Notes: generated by a model not told the origin, from the letters alone. Shown: positions 1 to 6,050, counted from the first letter of the stretch. The stretch is 6,169 bases of DNA from Thermoflexia bacterium (GCA_030605705.1 JAUWHU010000133.1:1-6169); one strand, 5' to 3'. Numbers and translations: made by a program.

Positions 1-47
1 GCAGCCGGAGGCGTAGCCTCCGGGGTCAGCTCCAGCAAGGGTTAGCC
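1..47 (-). repeat. Truncated attC-like site at window start
   Basis: On the minus strand the element opens with an R''-like box GGCTAAC (47 to 41). A short spacer and an L''-like arm follow (about 38 to 25, GCTGGAGCTGACC). Then comes a perfect 8-bp hairpin, CCGGAGGC / GCCTCCGG, with a 3-nt loop (23 to 5). The window ends before the expected L' and R' boxes, so the defining complementarity cannot be tested. The order of box, arm and hairpin matches the 5' half of an integron attC site lying downstream of a cassette gene. It could instead be a simple palindromic intergenic repeat. Confidence 0.5.
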
Positions 48-141
48 CGCTCTTGCCCCAATGTGGTCCCATTAACGTGATAGCGCAACAGCGGCAGGTG
101 ACTTGGGCTTTTCTTGCTAGCGATTGGGCAAGACGTTAGCA
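41..141 (-). repeat. Palindromic element after the hydrolase gene
   Basis: Bases 51-62 (TCTTGCCCCAAT) and 123-133 (ATTGGGCAAGA) form an 11-bp inverted repeat with a single unpaired C. On the minus strand the element starts with TGCTAAC (141 to 135), directly before the first arm. It ends at GGGCTAAC, which is also the opening box of the truncated site at 1-47. The interior (63-122) is less structured. One extra base in a stem flanked by a YYYAAC-type box suggests a degenerate attC. However, the closing box is not a GTTRRRY box, so this element is incomplete or rearranged. It fills the gap between the stop codon at 166 and the truncated site; no gene is visible there. Confidence 0.4.
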
Positions 142-165
142 GGCTAGATCCCTTACACACCATGC

Positions 166-2634
166 TCAGGGAGGCGCGATATCGCTGAAGCGGAGGATTA
201 TCGGGTAGTCCTTGACGAGTAGATCACGGATAACCAGGTTCCCGTCTTCAGCGCTCGTTATCACTTGTTGCTCGAAGCCGTTTAGGACATCTACGCCCAT
301 CACCTTTTGAGCTGAAAAGCCAGGGACGATCAATGTGGATTTCACTCCGGGATCATCATCAACTGCTACGCCGTCCGTCCACAATGCAATCAGCTTATCG
401 CCGTTTGGCAAGGAAAAACTGTAGCTTCTTATGTGTGTTGCCTCGCTCTGTATTTCTATAGGCAGATTCGTTGGCTCGGCTCCAGCCATGATGGTGGAAA
501 GATTTTGATTGGCGCGAAACACTTGTGGCTTGCCATATAATAGGAGTTGTGTCACAGCAATATTCATGCCCCGGTGCATCACGATGCTACGTGTAAGGTG
601 CTTTGCACTCTCAGTTTCACTATATATGGGCCAAGGTGGCGCAGGTAGATCTGGGGTGTTCCAGTGTATCTCGTCAGCTACGAATTCTCCAGCAAAGCCA
701 TGGGTAGAAGCCACATCAATAATCTCTTGCACGAGGGATGGATACCCATAATAATACTGCGAATCGTATTCCGGTGACGACCCGTACATAGGGTGCCAGG
801 AAACGACGTCCACCAAAGGCATTATGTCTGACCTAAGAATCCTGAACAGGTAAGTTTGGGATTCTGCGTCAGTCAGACTGGTAGTGCCACCAACCACTAT
901 TTTCGCTTCCGGATATTCCTGACGGATGACGGGAACGGCCCGTCTTACTAGGTCTATGTAGTCATCCACTTCTATCCATTGGATGGTGCCTGTGAGATTG
1001 GGCTCGTTCCATATCTCGTAGTATTCGATGCGGTCCTTGAAATGATGCACGACAAATCGCACATAGTCAAGGTAACGTTGTACGTCGTCTTCCGTTTCGA
1101 ACCTTGGGATAGGTATTTCGCCGCCTCCAGCCCGGTACGCTTTGTCCCAAAAAGAAAGCACGTATGTGATTATTACACCGTTGTCTGCAAGGCTAGTTAT
1201 GAATTCATCGTGACTTGGGTCAATAGAGAATTCGGGTTTGCTCCAGTGTACCTTGTCCGAATCTAAGCTGTTAATCGCAAAGCGAGCCCGCTTCACACCT
1301 AGTTCGAGAATGTGACTGGCATCTAAGACCGCGCCGGGGAAGACTTCCGGCTCTAGAAGCCACAAATTGCTAAAATGAGCTCCAATCTTATTGTCTTGGA
1401 GTTCGCTTGATTGCTTGGGCTGGAGTCCGATAATAGGGAGGGTGTTACCCTCTTGAAGCAATGAGGACTTGCGTGTGCCCGTCGTGGGCGGCGAGAATCC
1501 ACTGGTATTGTCGTCAATGTCGGTTGTCGTGGCGGTCAGATGAGGACCAGTGAAGGAAGCGCCTTTGTCGAAAGTAAAAATACCTGCATCGTTGGCCATT
1601 CCTTGACCTTCGTATATTTTTCCTTGCGTACCATCATCGGAGAATATCTCAATTATGCAGTTGGCGCAGGAGAAGACTGTGATTGTTCCAGCAGAAAGAT
1701 CATAGCCCAAAATAGCGGGTGGAGGCAAATAGGCATTGCTCCCATTCAATTTAATGCCGCTCAGATTTTCGTGTATGCTGTTTTGGGTGATAGTGTTACC
1801 AAGTGAATTCGTGCTCTCGATTTTAATACCCTCTGTACAATAAGCGATGATGTTGCCTGGGCCAATCATATTGTGGCTGGCACCATTTCCTACATAGATA
1901 TTGGTCTCGTGGTTACCTCGCGCAGCTAACCCATCGACATCAGTGCCGATTAAGTTGCCCATGATAGTGTTAAATGATGTGCCATCTTCCTGGAGGTTGA
2001 TGCCCACGTAGTTACCGCTCAACAGATTGCCTTGTCCCAATGGGCCTGAACCAATGGTGCGGTCGCCACCGATTGTGTTGTTTTGGGCACCGCCCCCTAT
2101 GCTGATTCCCGAGTTAGAAAAACTGACAATTTGCAAACCCTGGACCGTGTTCCCATTTGAGGTTGCTTCCAGACCATTGACCCAACTCTCAGGAATGCTA
2201 CTGCCGTCCAGGATCACACCGGCATTACTCGCGTCAATGGTCAGATTGCCCTGGCTGACAGGTGGTAGGCCGCTGGTGAGGAAGATGGTGACTGGAGCGC
2301 TGGGCGGGAAGACAGTGGGGTCGAAGTTGATGGTGTCGCCGCTCTGCGTGTCCTGCAGTGCCTGGCGCAGTGTACCGTGACCGCTATCAGCGGTGCTGGT
2401 GACGACAATGGTCCTCACTTGCGGTGTCGGTGTAGACGGCACAGGTGTCGGTGTGGGTGCAGGCAGTGTAGGCGTAACCGGCACCGATGTCGACGTAGTG
2501 GGCGTCAGCGTAGGCGACACAGATGTCGGTGTGGGTACTGCTGGAGTGGCAGAGGGAGACGGACTTGGCCCACAGCCATTCAAGGCAAGGGAAAGAATAG
2601 TCGCAAGAAGGAATAGCAAAGTAGCGCTTCTCAT
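166..2634 (-). CDS. Beta-helix / glycoside-hydrolase-like fusion lipoprotein
   Basis: An 822-aa exported lipoprotein, probably anchored on the outer face of the cell and acting on carbohydrate. The N-terminus is a lipoprotein signal with lipobox LNGC (Cys21). A low-complexity Pro/Thr/Ser linker follows (22-72), then a right-handed parallel beta-helix (about 75-305) with the GTLRQAL entry motif and repeated NTIGG / GNLIGTD turns. A small beta-sandwich-like stretch (about 306-385) leads to a TIM barrel (about 415-710) resembling clan A glycosidases such as GH39 or GH5. In it, YYEIWNEPN carries the likely acid/base Glu544, SWHPMYG lies at 612-618, and ADEIHW carries the candidate nucleophile Glu655. 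A beta-rich C-terminal domain ends in YPIILRF. Start: ATG at 2634 with GGAGGGG 4 nt upstream. It has no co-directional partner of its own and is bounded by palindromic elements on both sides. The fold assignment is fairly secure; family and substrate are not. Confidence 0.85.
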   Translation of the reverse strand: MRSATLLFLLATILSLALNGCGPSPSPSATPAVPTPTSVSPTLTPTTSTSVPVTPTLPAPTPTPVPSTPTPQVRTIVVTSTADSGHGTLRQALQDTQSGDTINFDPTVFPPSAPVTIFLTSGLPPVSQGNLTIDASNAGVILDGSSIPESWVNGLEATSNGNTVQGLQIVSFSNSGISIGGGAQNNTIGGDRTIGSGPLGQGNLLSGNYVGINLQEDGTSFNTIMGNLIGTDVDGLAARGNHETNIYVGNGASHNMIGPGNIIAYCTEGIKIESTNSLGNTITQNSIHENLSGIKLNGSNAYLPPPAILGYDLSAGTITVFSCANCIIEIFSDDGTQGKIYEGQGMANDAGIFTFDKGASFTGPHLTATTTDIDDNTSGFSPPTTGTRKSSLLQEGNTLPIIGLQPKQSSELQDNKIGAHFSNLWLLEPEVFPGAVLDASHILELGVKRARFAINSLDSDKVHWSKPEFSIDPSHDEFITSLADNGVIITYVLSFWDKAYRAGGGEIPIPRFETEDDVQRYLDYVRFVVHHFKDRIEYYEIWNEPNLTGTIQWIEVDDYIDLVRRAVPVIRQEYPEAKIVVGGTTSLTDAESQTYLFRILRSDIMPLVDVVSWHPMYGSSPEYDSQYYYGYPSLVQEIIDVASTHGFAGEFVADEIHWNTPDLPAPPWPIYSETESAKHLTRSIVMHRGMNIAVTQLLLYGKPQVFRANQNLSTIMAGAEPTNLPIEIQSEATHIRSYSFSLPNGDKLIALWTDGVAVDDDPGVKSTLIVPGFSAQKVMGVDVLNGFEQQVITSAEDGNLVIRDLLVKDYPIILRFSDIAPP
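2419..2571 (-). repeat. Low-complexity Pro/Thr/Ser linker coding repeat
   Basis: Codons 22-72 of the lipoprotein gene encode a linker made almost wholly of Pro, Thr, Ser, Val and Ala, with recurring TPTP-type units. On the plus strand this reads as irregular GGTGTNGGTGT-type repeats. Such linkers commonly space a lipid anchor from its exported domains. The repeat explains the Gly/Val-rich and Arg-rich open frames on the plus strand here, which are not genes. Confidence 0.75.
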
Positions 2635-2657
2635 TGTTCCCCTCCATATAATAAGCG

Positions 2658-2718
2658 GGCTAACGGGCCGCGCGATAAGCCGCTCCCCCCAGGTGCGGCG
2701 CAGTGGGGCGAGCGTCTC
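2658..2718 (-). repeat. Partial attC-like unit (L'-R' half), repeat copy A
   Basis: On the minus strand this ends with an L'-like arm GCGGCTTATCGCGCGG, spacer CCC and an R'-like box GTTAGCC (2664 to 2658). The part at 2658-2699 is nearly identical to 6114-6155, differing only by a base change and a 1-nt indel in a C-run. No matching L'' arm lies just upstream; a small GCGAG / CTCGC hairpin sits there instead (2708-2720, running just into the adjoining site). It looks like the 3' half of an attC fused to the complete site at 2719-2846. Its outer edge is only 23 nt from the next start codon, so it would form the boundary of the lipoprotein cassette. Confidence 0.55.
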
Positions 2719-2846
2719 GCTTAACGGGCCGCATAACCCGCCGCCCGACTGCGGGGGAGAGCCTTCGCTAGAAAGCTAACTGAAAGCGCACGAGGCCGCC
2801 GATTTGCGCGCCCGATAGGGCGGTCGGGTTCATGCGGTTGTTATGC
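2719..2846 (-). repeat. attC-like recombination site
   Basis: Read on the minus strand: R'' GCATAAC (2846-2840), spacer AA, L'' CCGCAT-G-AACCCG (2837-2825), an imperfectly paired centre, L' CGGGTTATGCGG (2740-2729), spacer CCC, R' GTTAAGC (2725-2719). R'' and R' pair at 6 of 7 positions. The two arms pair over 6+6 bp with one extrahelical base, G2831 on this strand, in L'' only. These are the hallmarks of integron attC sites: box order, short spacers, and an unpaired base on one arm. The 128-nt length resembles the long sites of sedentary chromosomal integrons. It lies 34 nt after the stop codon at 2881, as a cassette attC should. The alternative is an unrelated palindromic mobile repeat. Confidence 0.65.
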
Positions 2847-2880
2847 GGCTTTTCCTGACCGGAAAAACTGCCCGCTGGTG

Positions 2881-3162
2881 CTATGGTTGATAGTTGCGTA
2901 TGACCAGGGGCAAGTAGATGTTGTACCCCGCTGTTGCGCCGCACCAGAAGCCCTGCCCCAGGATGACGTCCCCGCCGGAGACGACACCCACCACCGGCTG
3001 GCCCAGCGTGGCCCGCAGGGTTACATCGCCGGCGGCGGAATCTGACGCCCCGCCGCCCAGCACCTCCCGCAGTTGCTCGACGCCGCCATTCGCCAGTGCC
3101 AGCCCGGTCACCACCAGTAACAGGACCAGCACCAGCGTCAGAATCAGTACCCTAGTTTTCAT
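2881..3162 (-). CDS. Small secreted protein with C-terminal YLPLVIRNY
   Basis: A 93-aa exported protein. Residues 1-24 form a signal peptide or membrane anchor (KTR, then a run of Leu/Val, with a possible cleavage site after ALA). The mature part has SAAGDVTLRATLGQPVVG (42-59) and GGDVILGQGFWCG (63-75), a short beta-rich unit. It ends with IYLPLVIRNYQP (82-93). I recall the GQP...GGFW pattern and YLPL-type tails in secreted Chloroflexota proteins, where the tail may be a sorting or anchoring signal; that is not proven here. It is the second gene of an operon, 11 nt after the beta-helix protein. SD AAGGAGG lies 6 nt before the ATG. A role as a partner or surface companion of the upstream protein is inferred only from coupling. 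Confidence 0.8.
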   Translation of the reverse strand: MKTRVLILTLVLVLLLVVTGLALANGGVEQLREVLGGGASDSAAGDVTLRATLGQPVVGVVSGGDVILGQGFWCGATAGYNIYLPLVIRNYQP

Positions 3163-3168
3163 CTAGCG

Positions 3169-3176
3169 CCTCCTTA
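3169..3176 (-). promoter_or_regulatory. Shine-Dalgarno overlapping upstream stop codon
   Basis: The stop codon TAA of the beta-helix gene (3176-3174) runs into AAGGAGG (3175-3169), which is 6 nt from the ATG at 3162. A ribosome terminating on the first gene would sit on the initiation site of the second, so the two proteins are probably translated together in a fixed ratio. Confidence 0.75.
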
Positions 3177-4862
3177 TGGGCAGCCGTTGGCGTTGAAGGT
3201 TGTGCCCCGCGACACGGCCACACAGGTCACGTTGCCGGCGGCCACACTGCCAACCAGCCGGGAATTGCTGACGGTGACAGGACCGCCGCCGCCAGTAGTG
3301 ACGACCGGGTTACCCGCGCCCTCCAGAACACTCTGGGTTACGCTGGCAACGGCGCCAGCGCTGCTTTCCAGGCCGCGGTTGGTGGTGACGCCCCCCTCAC
3401 CCAGGATGGTGACCCGTTCGGCTTTCAACCCGGTGCCGCTGTCACAGGTGTAAATGCCTCTGGTGCTGTTTCCCCCGCGTGCGATGAAGGCGCCGCCGCG
3501 CAGCGTCGCCATTGCACCGTCCCGGTTGTACAGACCATAGTTGCTGCTGCCGTCCTCGCCCAGCGCGGTGACGCTTTCGGCCTCCAGCGTGGTGGCGCTG
3601 CTATAGTTGTAGATGCCGTAGGCGCTTCCCCCCCCGCGCGCGGTGAAGTAGCCGCCGTGCAGCGTCGCCGCCGCGCCGTTCCGGTTGTACAGGCCGTAGT
3701 TACCGGAGGTGCCGTTCTCAGCCAGCGCGGTTACGCTTTCGGCCTCCAGCGTGGTGGCGCTGCCATAGTTGTAGATGCCGTAGGCGCTTCCCCCCCCGCG
3801 CGCGGTGAAGGAACCGCCGCGCAGCGTCGCCGCGCCGTCGCGGTTGTACAGGCCATAGTTGCTGCTGCCGCCCTCGCCCAGCGCGATGATCTGCTGCAGC
3901 GTGACGCCCGTGCCGCTGCCTGTCAGCAAGATGGCATAGTTGTACTCGCCGTCCCCCTGCGCCCGCGCGGTCACGTCCGCCACCAGCGTGCGCGCCATGC
4001 CCGCCGTCGCCAGCAGGCCCACGTTGCGCTCGCCCGTGCCGCTGTTGCCCACCGTCAGGTCGCGCAGGCTGGCGTCACTCGCCAGTGTCAGCGTGGCCTG
4101 CGTGGGGGGCCAGGCGCTGCTGCTGGCGGTGCTGGTGATGACCGTGGCCTCCTGCCCGGCTCCCTGCAGGTGGACGTAGGGCTTCATCGTCACCGTCTCG
4201 CTGTACACCCCCGGCGCCACCCACACCAGGTAGGGGTTGTCGGCTGCGGCGCTGGTGATGCTGTTTATCGCCGCCTGTACGCTGGCATAGTCGCCTCCGC
4301 TTTTGGCGACAATGACCACGTTCTGGTAATGAGTCTCCAGTTCGCTGGCGTGCAGGCCGTCCACCGTGTCGGCGTCCGCCGCCTCCTGGGCTTGCAGCGC
4401 ATAGGGCACAGCCGCAATGCGTGTGTCCGGCGCCAACTGGTCGAAGGTGCTCTCGTCGTCGCTGAACCAGACCCGCAGGTAGCGGTCGGGCTGGCTAAAG
4501 ACGTCCGCCGCCAGAGCTTGCGTCATCCCGCCCAACGCGGTATCCCCCAGCAGGACGCCGAACAGGCCTTCGCTCACGACCAACCCCACTGCGGCGGTCG
4601 GCTCACCGCCCCCTGTACTGGTCCCATCGTTCGACCAGTAGGTGACGCTGCCGGCCGCGTTGACGACGGAGAACTTGAAATAGCCGTCGCCGCTGTAGGG
4701 CGCGCCGCTCACGCGCACTTCTCCCTGGTAGGCGACCACCGCCGGTGCGCCGCCCTGAGCCAGGGGGACTGCCCCCGGCGCAGCCTGGCTCATTGCCACC
4801 AGCGCCGCCCCTGCGAGCAGCGCCAGGGCGAAAATCAAGGCATAACGTTTTTTTGTGTTCAT
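3174..4862 (-). CDS. Secreted beta-helix repeat protein
   Basis: A 562-aa exported protein. A signal peptide covers about residues 1-28 (NTKKR, hydrophobic core, then SQAA). Residues 41-170 form an N-terminal domain starting AYQGEVRVSGAPYSG and ending AAVPYALQAQEAADADTVDGLHAS, the kind of segment found before repeat domains in large secreted proteins. A pectin-lyase-like parallel beta-helix starts near 185 (YASVQAAINSI, VWVAPGVYSETV, HLQGAG). From about 328 to 490 it carries 53-residue repeats with alternating YGLYN and YGIYN coils. No catalytic set of a pectinase is evident, so a structural, adhesive or ligand-binding role is more likely. Start: ATG at 4862 with AAGGAGGT (4876-4869) at 6 nt. 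It is the first gene of a coupled operon and is notably GC-rich compared with the modules on either side. Confidence 0.85.
   Translation of the reverse strand: MNTKKRYALIFALALLAGAALVAMSQAAPGAVPLAQGGAPAVVAYQGEVRVSGAPYSGDGYFKFSVVNAAGSVTYWSNDGTSTGGGEPTAAVGLVVSEGLFGVLLGDTALGGMTQALAADVFSQPDRYLRVWFSDDESTFDQLAPDTRIAAVPYALQAQEAADADTVDGLHASELETHYQNVVIVAKSGGDYASVQAAINSITSAAADNPYLVWVAPGVYSETVTMKPYVHLQGAGQEATVITSTASSSAWPPTQATLTLASDASLRDLTVGNSGTGERNVGLLATAGMARTLVADVTARAQGDGEYNYAILLTGSGTGVTLQQIIALGEGGSSNYGLYNRDGAATLRGGSFTARGGGSAYGIYNYGSATTLEAESVTALAENGTSGNYGLYNRNGAAATLHGGYFTARGGGSAYGIYNYSSATTLEAESVTALGEDGSSNYGLYNRDGAMATLRGGAFIARGGNSTRGIYTCDSGTGLKAERVTILGEGGVTTNRGLESSAGAVASVTQSVLEGAGNPVVTTGGGGPVTVSNSRLVGSVAAGNVTCVAVSRGTTFNANGCP
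3405..3885 (-). repeat. 159-bp in-frame tandem repeats
   Basis: The anchor CGGTTGTACAG (plus strand) recurs at 3523, 3682 and 3841, exactly 159 bp apart, so each unit is 53 codons. The units at 3523-3681 and 3682-3840 are complete and share a block of about 80 bp that is almost identical (around 3571-3650 and 3730-3809). A partial copy extends past 3841 to about 3885, and a more diverged copy reaches down to about 3405. Each unit encodes two coils of the beta-helix. The near identity at DNA level implies recent duplication or gene conversion. Confidence 0.85.
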
Positions 4863-5120
4863 TTTAGAACCTCCTTATCGTTGGTGTATGGATACATTTC
4901 AGGACTGCCGGTAATAGCTGCAATTCTCGCAAAGTTCCTGACCCATATCAATTCACTTGGACTTGTCGAAAAACAACTCGGTCTTTTGTTTGGTTGTGAA
5001 TTGGTTTCAGATTACGTACTTTGGCGCGCTATTTGAGATTTTGGGTACTATTCTCACCTTCCTCTTCAACGAGTATTCACCACACCGTTCACGATGGACA
5101 AACCTGCAAATCGGGAGAGC
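4863..5120 (-). other. Long leader before the beta-helix operon
   Basis: A stretch of 258 bp without a credible gene, AT-richer than the operon it precedes. It lies between the palindromic junction (5121-5343) and the start codon at 4862 and probably holds the operon's promoter. The best weak candidate on the minus strand is TCGACA (4969-4964), a 16-nt spacer, then TATGGG (4947-4942). The -10 is poor, so I do not call a promoter. A 15-codon ATG frame (MGQELCENCSYYRQS) starts within that region but has no ribosome binding site. No strong terminator or riboswitch fold is evident. Confidence 0.45.
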
Positions 5121-5343
5121 GGCATAACGGACCGGGCGTAACCCGCGCGGCGGCTGCGGCGTGTGACCGGCACCAGCAAACTAACTCCAATGCGCGTTGC
5201 TTCGCCGCTGACCGCGGCGCTAGCCGCGTCGAGTTCCCTGGTTAGGCAGGTTGCCCCCGCGCGGACGACGCCCCGCCTGCCGCCCCCGCAATCCACCGGG
5301 ACCGAGGCGACTGCCACGCTCTGCCTGCCGCACCGGGTTAACC
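5121..5343 (-). repeat. GC-rich palindromic junction, degenerate attC-like
   Basis: This spans the gap between the protease stop codon and the next leader. On the minus strand it opens with GGTTAAC (5343-5337), contains GCCTAAC (5247-5241) followed by a CGCGGC / GCCGCG hairpin, and ends with GCGGGTTACGCCC, then GGTCC, then GTTATGCC (5128-5121). That ending matches the L'-spacer-R' ends at 2719-2740 and 2658-2683. The opening arm is not complementary to the closing arm, so this is not one intact attC. It may be two fused or eroded sites. A small minus-strand open frame crossing it is incidental. Confidence 0.4.
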
Positions 5344-5356
5344 GTGTCCCTCGCCA

Positions 5357-5743
5357 TTACTTTGAGGCTGGATACATCTCCAATTTTGCCAGATCAATGA
5401 TAGCCCCGACTTGGATGAGAAAATCCATCCCGATGATGCCATCTATGTTGAAACCGTAATCTATCGCTCCAACCTCAATTTGAAAATCATTGACTTGAAG
5501 ATCGCTCACTGCGAGACAGTCAACTCGCTTGGTGAAAACAAACTCTGTGCCACCAACGCCACGGATCCGGTGAACTTTATCATCCGGTTCATACGTCAAA
5601 CCGATAGTCAATACTCTGTCCGTTGAAAAAATTGCCCCAGCAGAGCCTGTATCGAGTAGAACATTTCCGAACGACAGTTGTTGTCCTTGATAGGTAAGAG
5701 ACGCCGTGACGTATGGTAAACCGTCTCGCAGACGTATTTTCAT
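5357..5743 (-). CDS. Retropepsin-like aspartic protease, single lobe
   Basis: A 128-aa clan AA aspartic protease-like protein. The catalytic motif is LLDTGSAGAIFS with Asp31 (DTGSA at 31-35). A flap-like segment RIRGVGGTEF lies at 59-68, and the second conserved hydrophobic-Gly motif IDGIIGMDFL at 100-109. With one catalytic Asp per chain it must dimerise to be active, like retroviral proteases. No signal peptide or membrane segment is seen, so it is probably cytoplasmic. I chose ATG at 5743 over the upstream ATG at 5767. The 5743 start overlaps the previous stop as ATGA, has GGGGAG 4 nt before it, and gives the usual MKIRLRDGLPYV beginning. The earlier start would add 8 residues and lacks support. 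It is coupled to the 86-aa gene. The substrate is unknown; maturation of its partner is one possibility but is only inference. Confidence 0.85.
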   Translation of the reverse strand: MKIRLRDGLPYVTASLTYQGQQLSFGNVLLDTGSAGAIFSTDRVLTIGLTYEPDDKVHRIRGVGGTEFVFTKRVDCLAVSDLQVNDFQIEVGAIDYGFNIDGIIGMDFLIQVGAIIDLAKLEMYPASK

Positions 5744-6000
5744 TGTGCTCCCCGGATGCCTAGCCATCTCCGTTCAGTGACGTCTAGTGTCTCGCGGCTT
5801 GTATGAAAAACATACAACTCGCGCTCCGGGGCTTCATGGTGGAGTTGCTGATAACTTTTTAGCGCAGTGACCGAGTCGGAAAATGTACCAACAACTGCTA
5901 ATTGTTCTAAAATGCGCTTGCTGGCCTCGGAATGAGCTTTGATGGCTTCGACTAAAAGCCATCGTTGGGGATAGTGGGTGCAGATTTCTTGCCACTTCAT
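5740..6000 (-). CDS. Small protein of unknown function paired with the protease
   Basis: An 86-aa soluble protein, predicted mostly helical in its first half (MKWQEICTHYPQRWLLVEAIKAH), with a polar, aromatic C-terminal part (PERELYVFHTSRETLDVTERRWLGIRG, residues 58-84). There is no signal peptide, membrane segment or obvious metal-binding or catalytic motif. I recall similar small proteins, with the ELYVFHTSRE...ERRW(L/I)GIR ending, next to clan AA proteases in cyanobacteria and Chloroflexota, so the pair appears to be a conserved module. Start: ATG at 6000 with GGAGGAGGA 5 nt upstream; the stop overlaps the protease start by 4 nt. The gene order and size are toxin-antitoxin-like, but no known toxin or antitoxin fold is recognised. 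Function unknown. Confidence 0.75.
   Translation of the reverse strand: MKWQEICTHYPQRWLLVEAIKAHSEASKRILEQLAVVGTFSDSVTALKSYQQLHHEAPERELYVFHTSRETLDVTERRWLGIRGAQ
5748..5753 (-). promoter_or_regulatory. Shine-Dalgarno deciding the protease start
   Basis: GGGGAG on the minus strand lies 4 nt before the ATG at 5743 and inside the 3' end of the 86-aa gene. Together with the ATGA stop/start overlap it supports initiation at 5743 rather than 5767. Confidence 0.6.
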
Positions 6001-6044
6001 CTTGGTCCTCCTCCAAACAATTACAGGCAGATTTCCATACCTAG

Positions 6045-6050
6045 ACTATA
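6045..6050 (-). promoter_or_regulatory. Possible -10 element for the protease module
   Basis: TATAGT on the minus strand, in an AT-rich stretch about 45 nt before the ATG at 6000. It matches the sigma-70 -10 consensus at 5 of 6 positions. The region where a -35 should lie (CTTTCT or TTTCTT, around 6067-6073) is weak. If real, this module carries its own promoter, as some autonomous cassettes do. Confidence 0.25.

Noticed and set aside
2393..2779. Plus-strand frames rich in Gly/Val or Arg/Cys
   Set aside because: They are read-throughs of the low-complexity linker codons and of the palindromic junction, and show no protein-like composition.
2850..2870. Terminator after the small secreted protein
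   Set aside because: TTTTCC and GGAAAA form a 6-bp AT-rich hairpin with a 5-nt loop, but the stem is weak and no T-run follows it on the minus strand.
3523..3999. CRISPR-like or satellite array suggested by regular spacing
   Set aside because: The 159-bp period is a whole number of codons, lies in frame in the beta-helix gene, and has no short repeat/variable spacer layout.
4902..4950. A 15-codon leader peptide (MGQELCENCSYYRQS) before the beta-helix operon
   Set aside because: It has no Shine-Dalgarno, no run of one amino acid suggesting attenuation, and no following antiterminator/terminator pair.
3657..5036. A 459-codon open frame on the plus strand
   Set aside because: It is antisense to the GC-rich beta-helix gene. 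Its translation is Arg, Ala and Gln-rich with no domain, it lacks a ribosome site, and the opposite strand has a signal peptide and real repeats.
5066..5317. An 83-codon minus-strand frame
   Set aside because: It lies almost wholly inside the GC-rich palindromic junction, has no ribosome binding site and no recognisable motif. Open frames of this length are expected by chance in such DNA.
5121..5343. Reading the whole junction as one intact attC site
   Set aside because: The GGTTAAC and GTTATGC boxes pair poorly, and the arm after the first box is not complementary to GGGTTACGCCC. Only the 3' end module is convincing.
5357..5767. Longer protease start at 5767 (MARHPGST added)
   Set aside because: It would overlap the upstream gene by 28 nt without a clear ribosome site, whereas ATG 5743 has an ATGA overlap and GGGGAG at suitable spacing.
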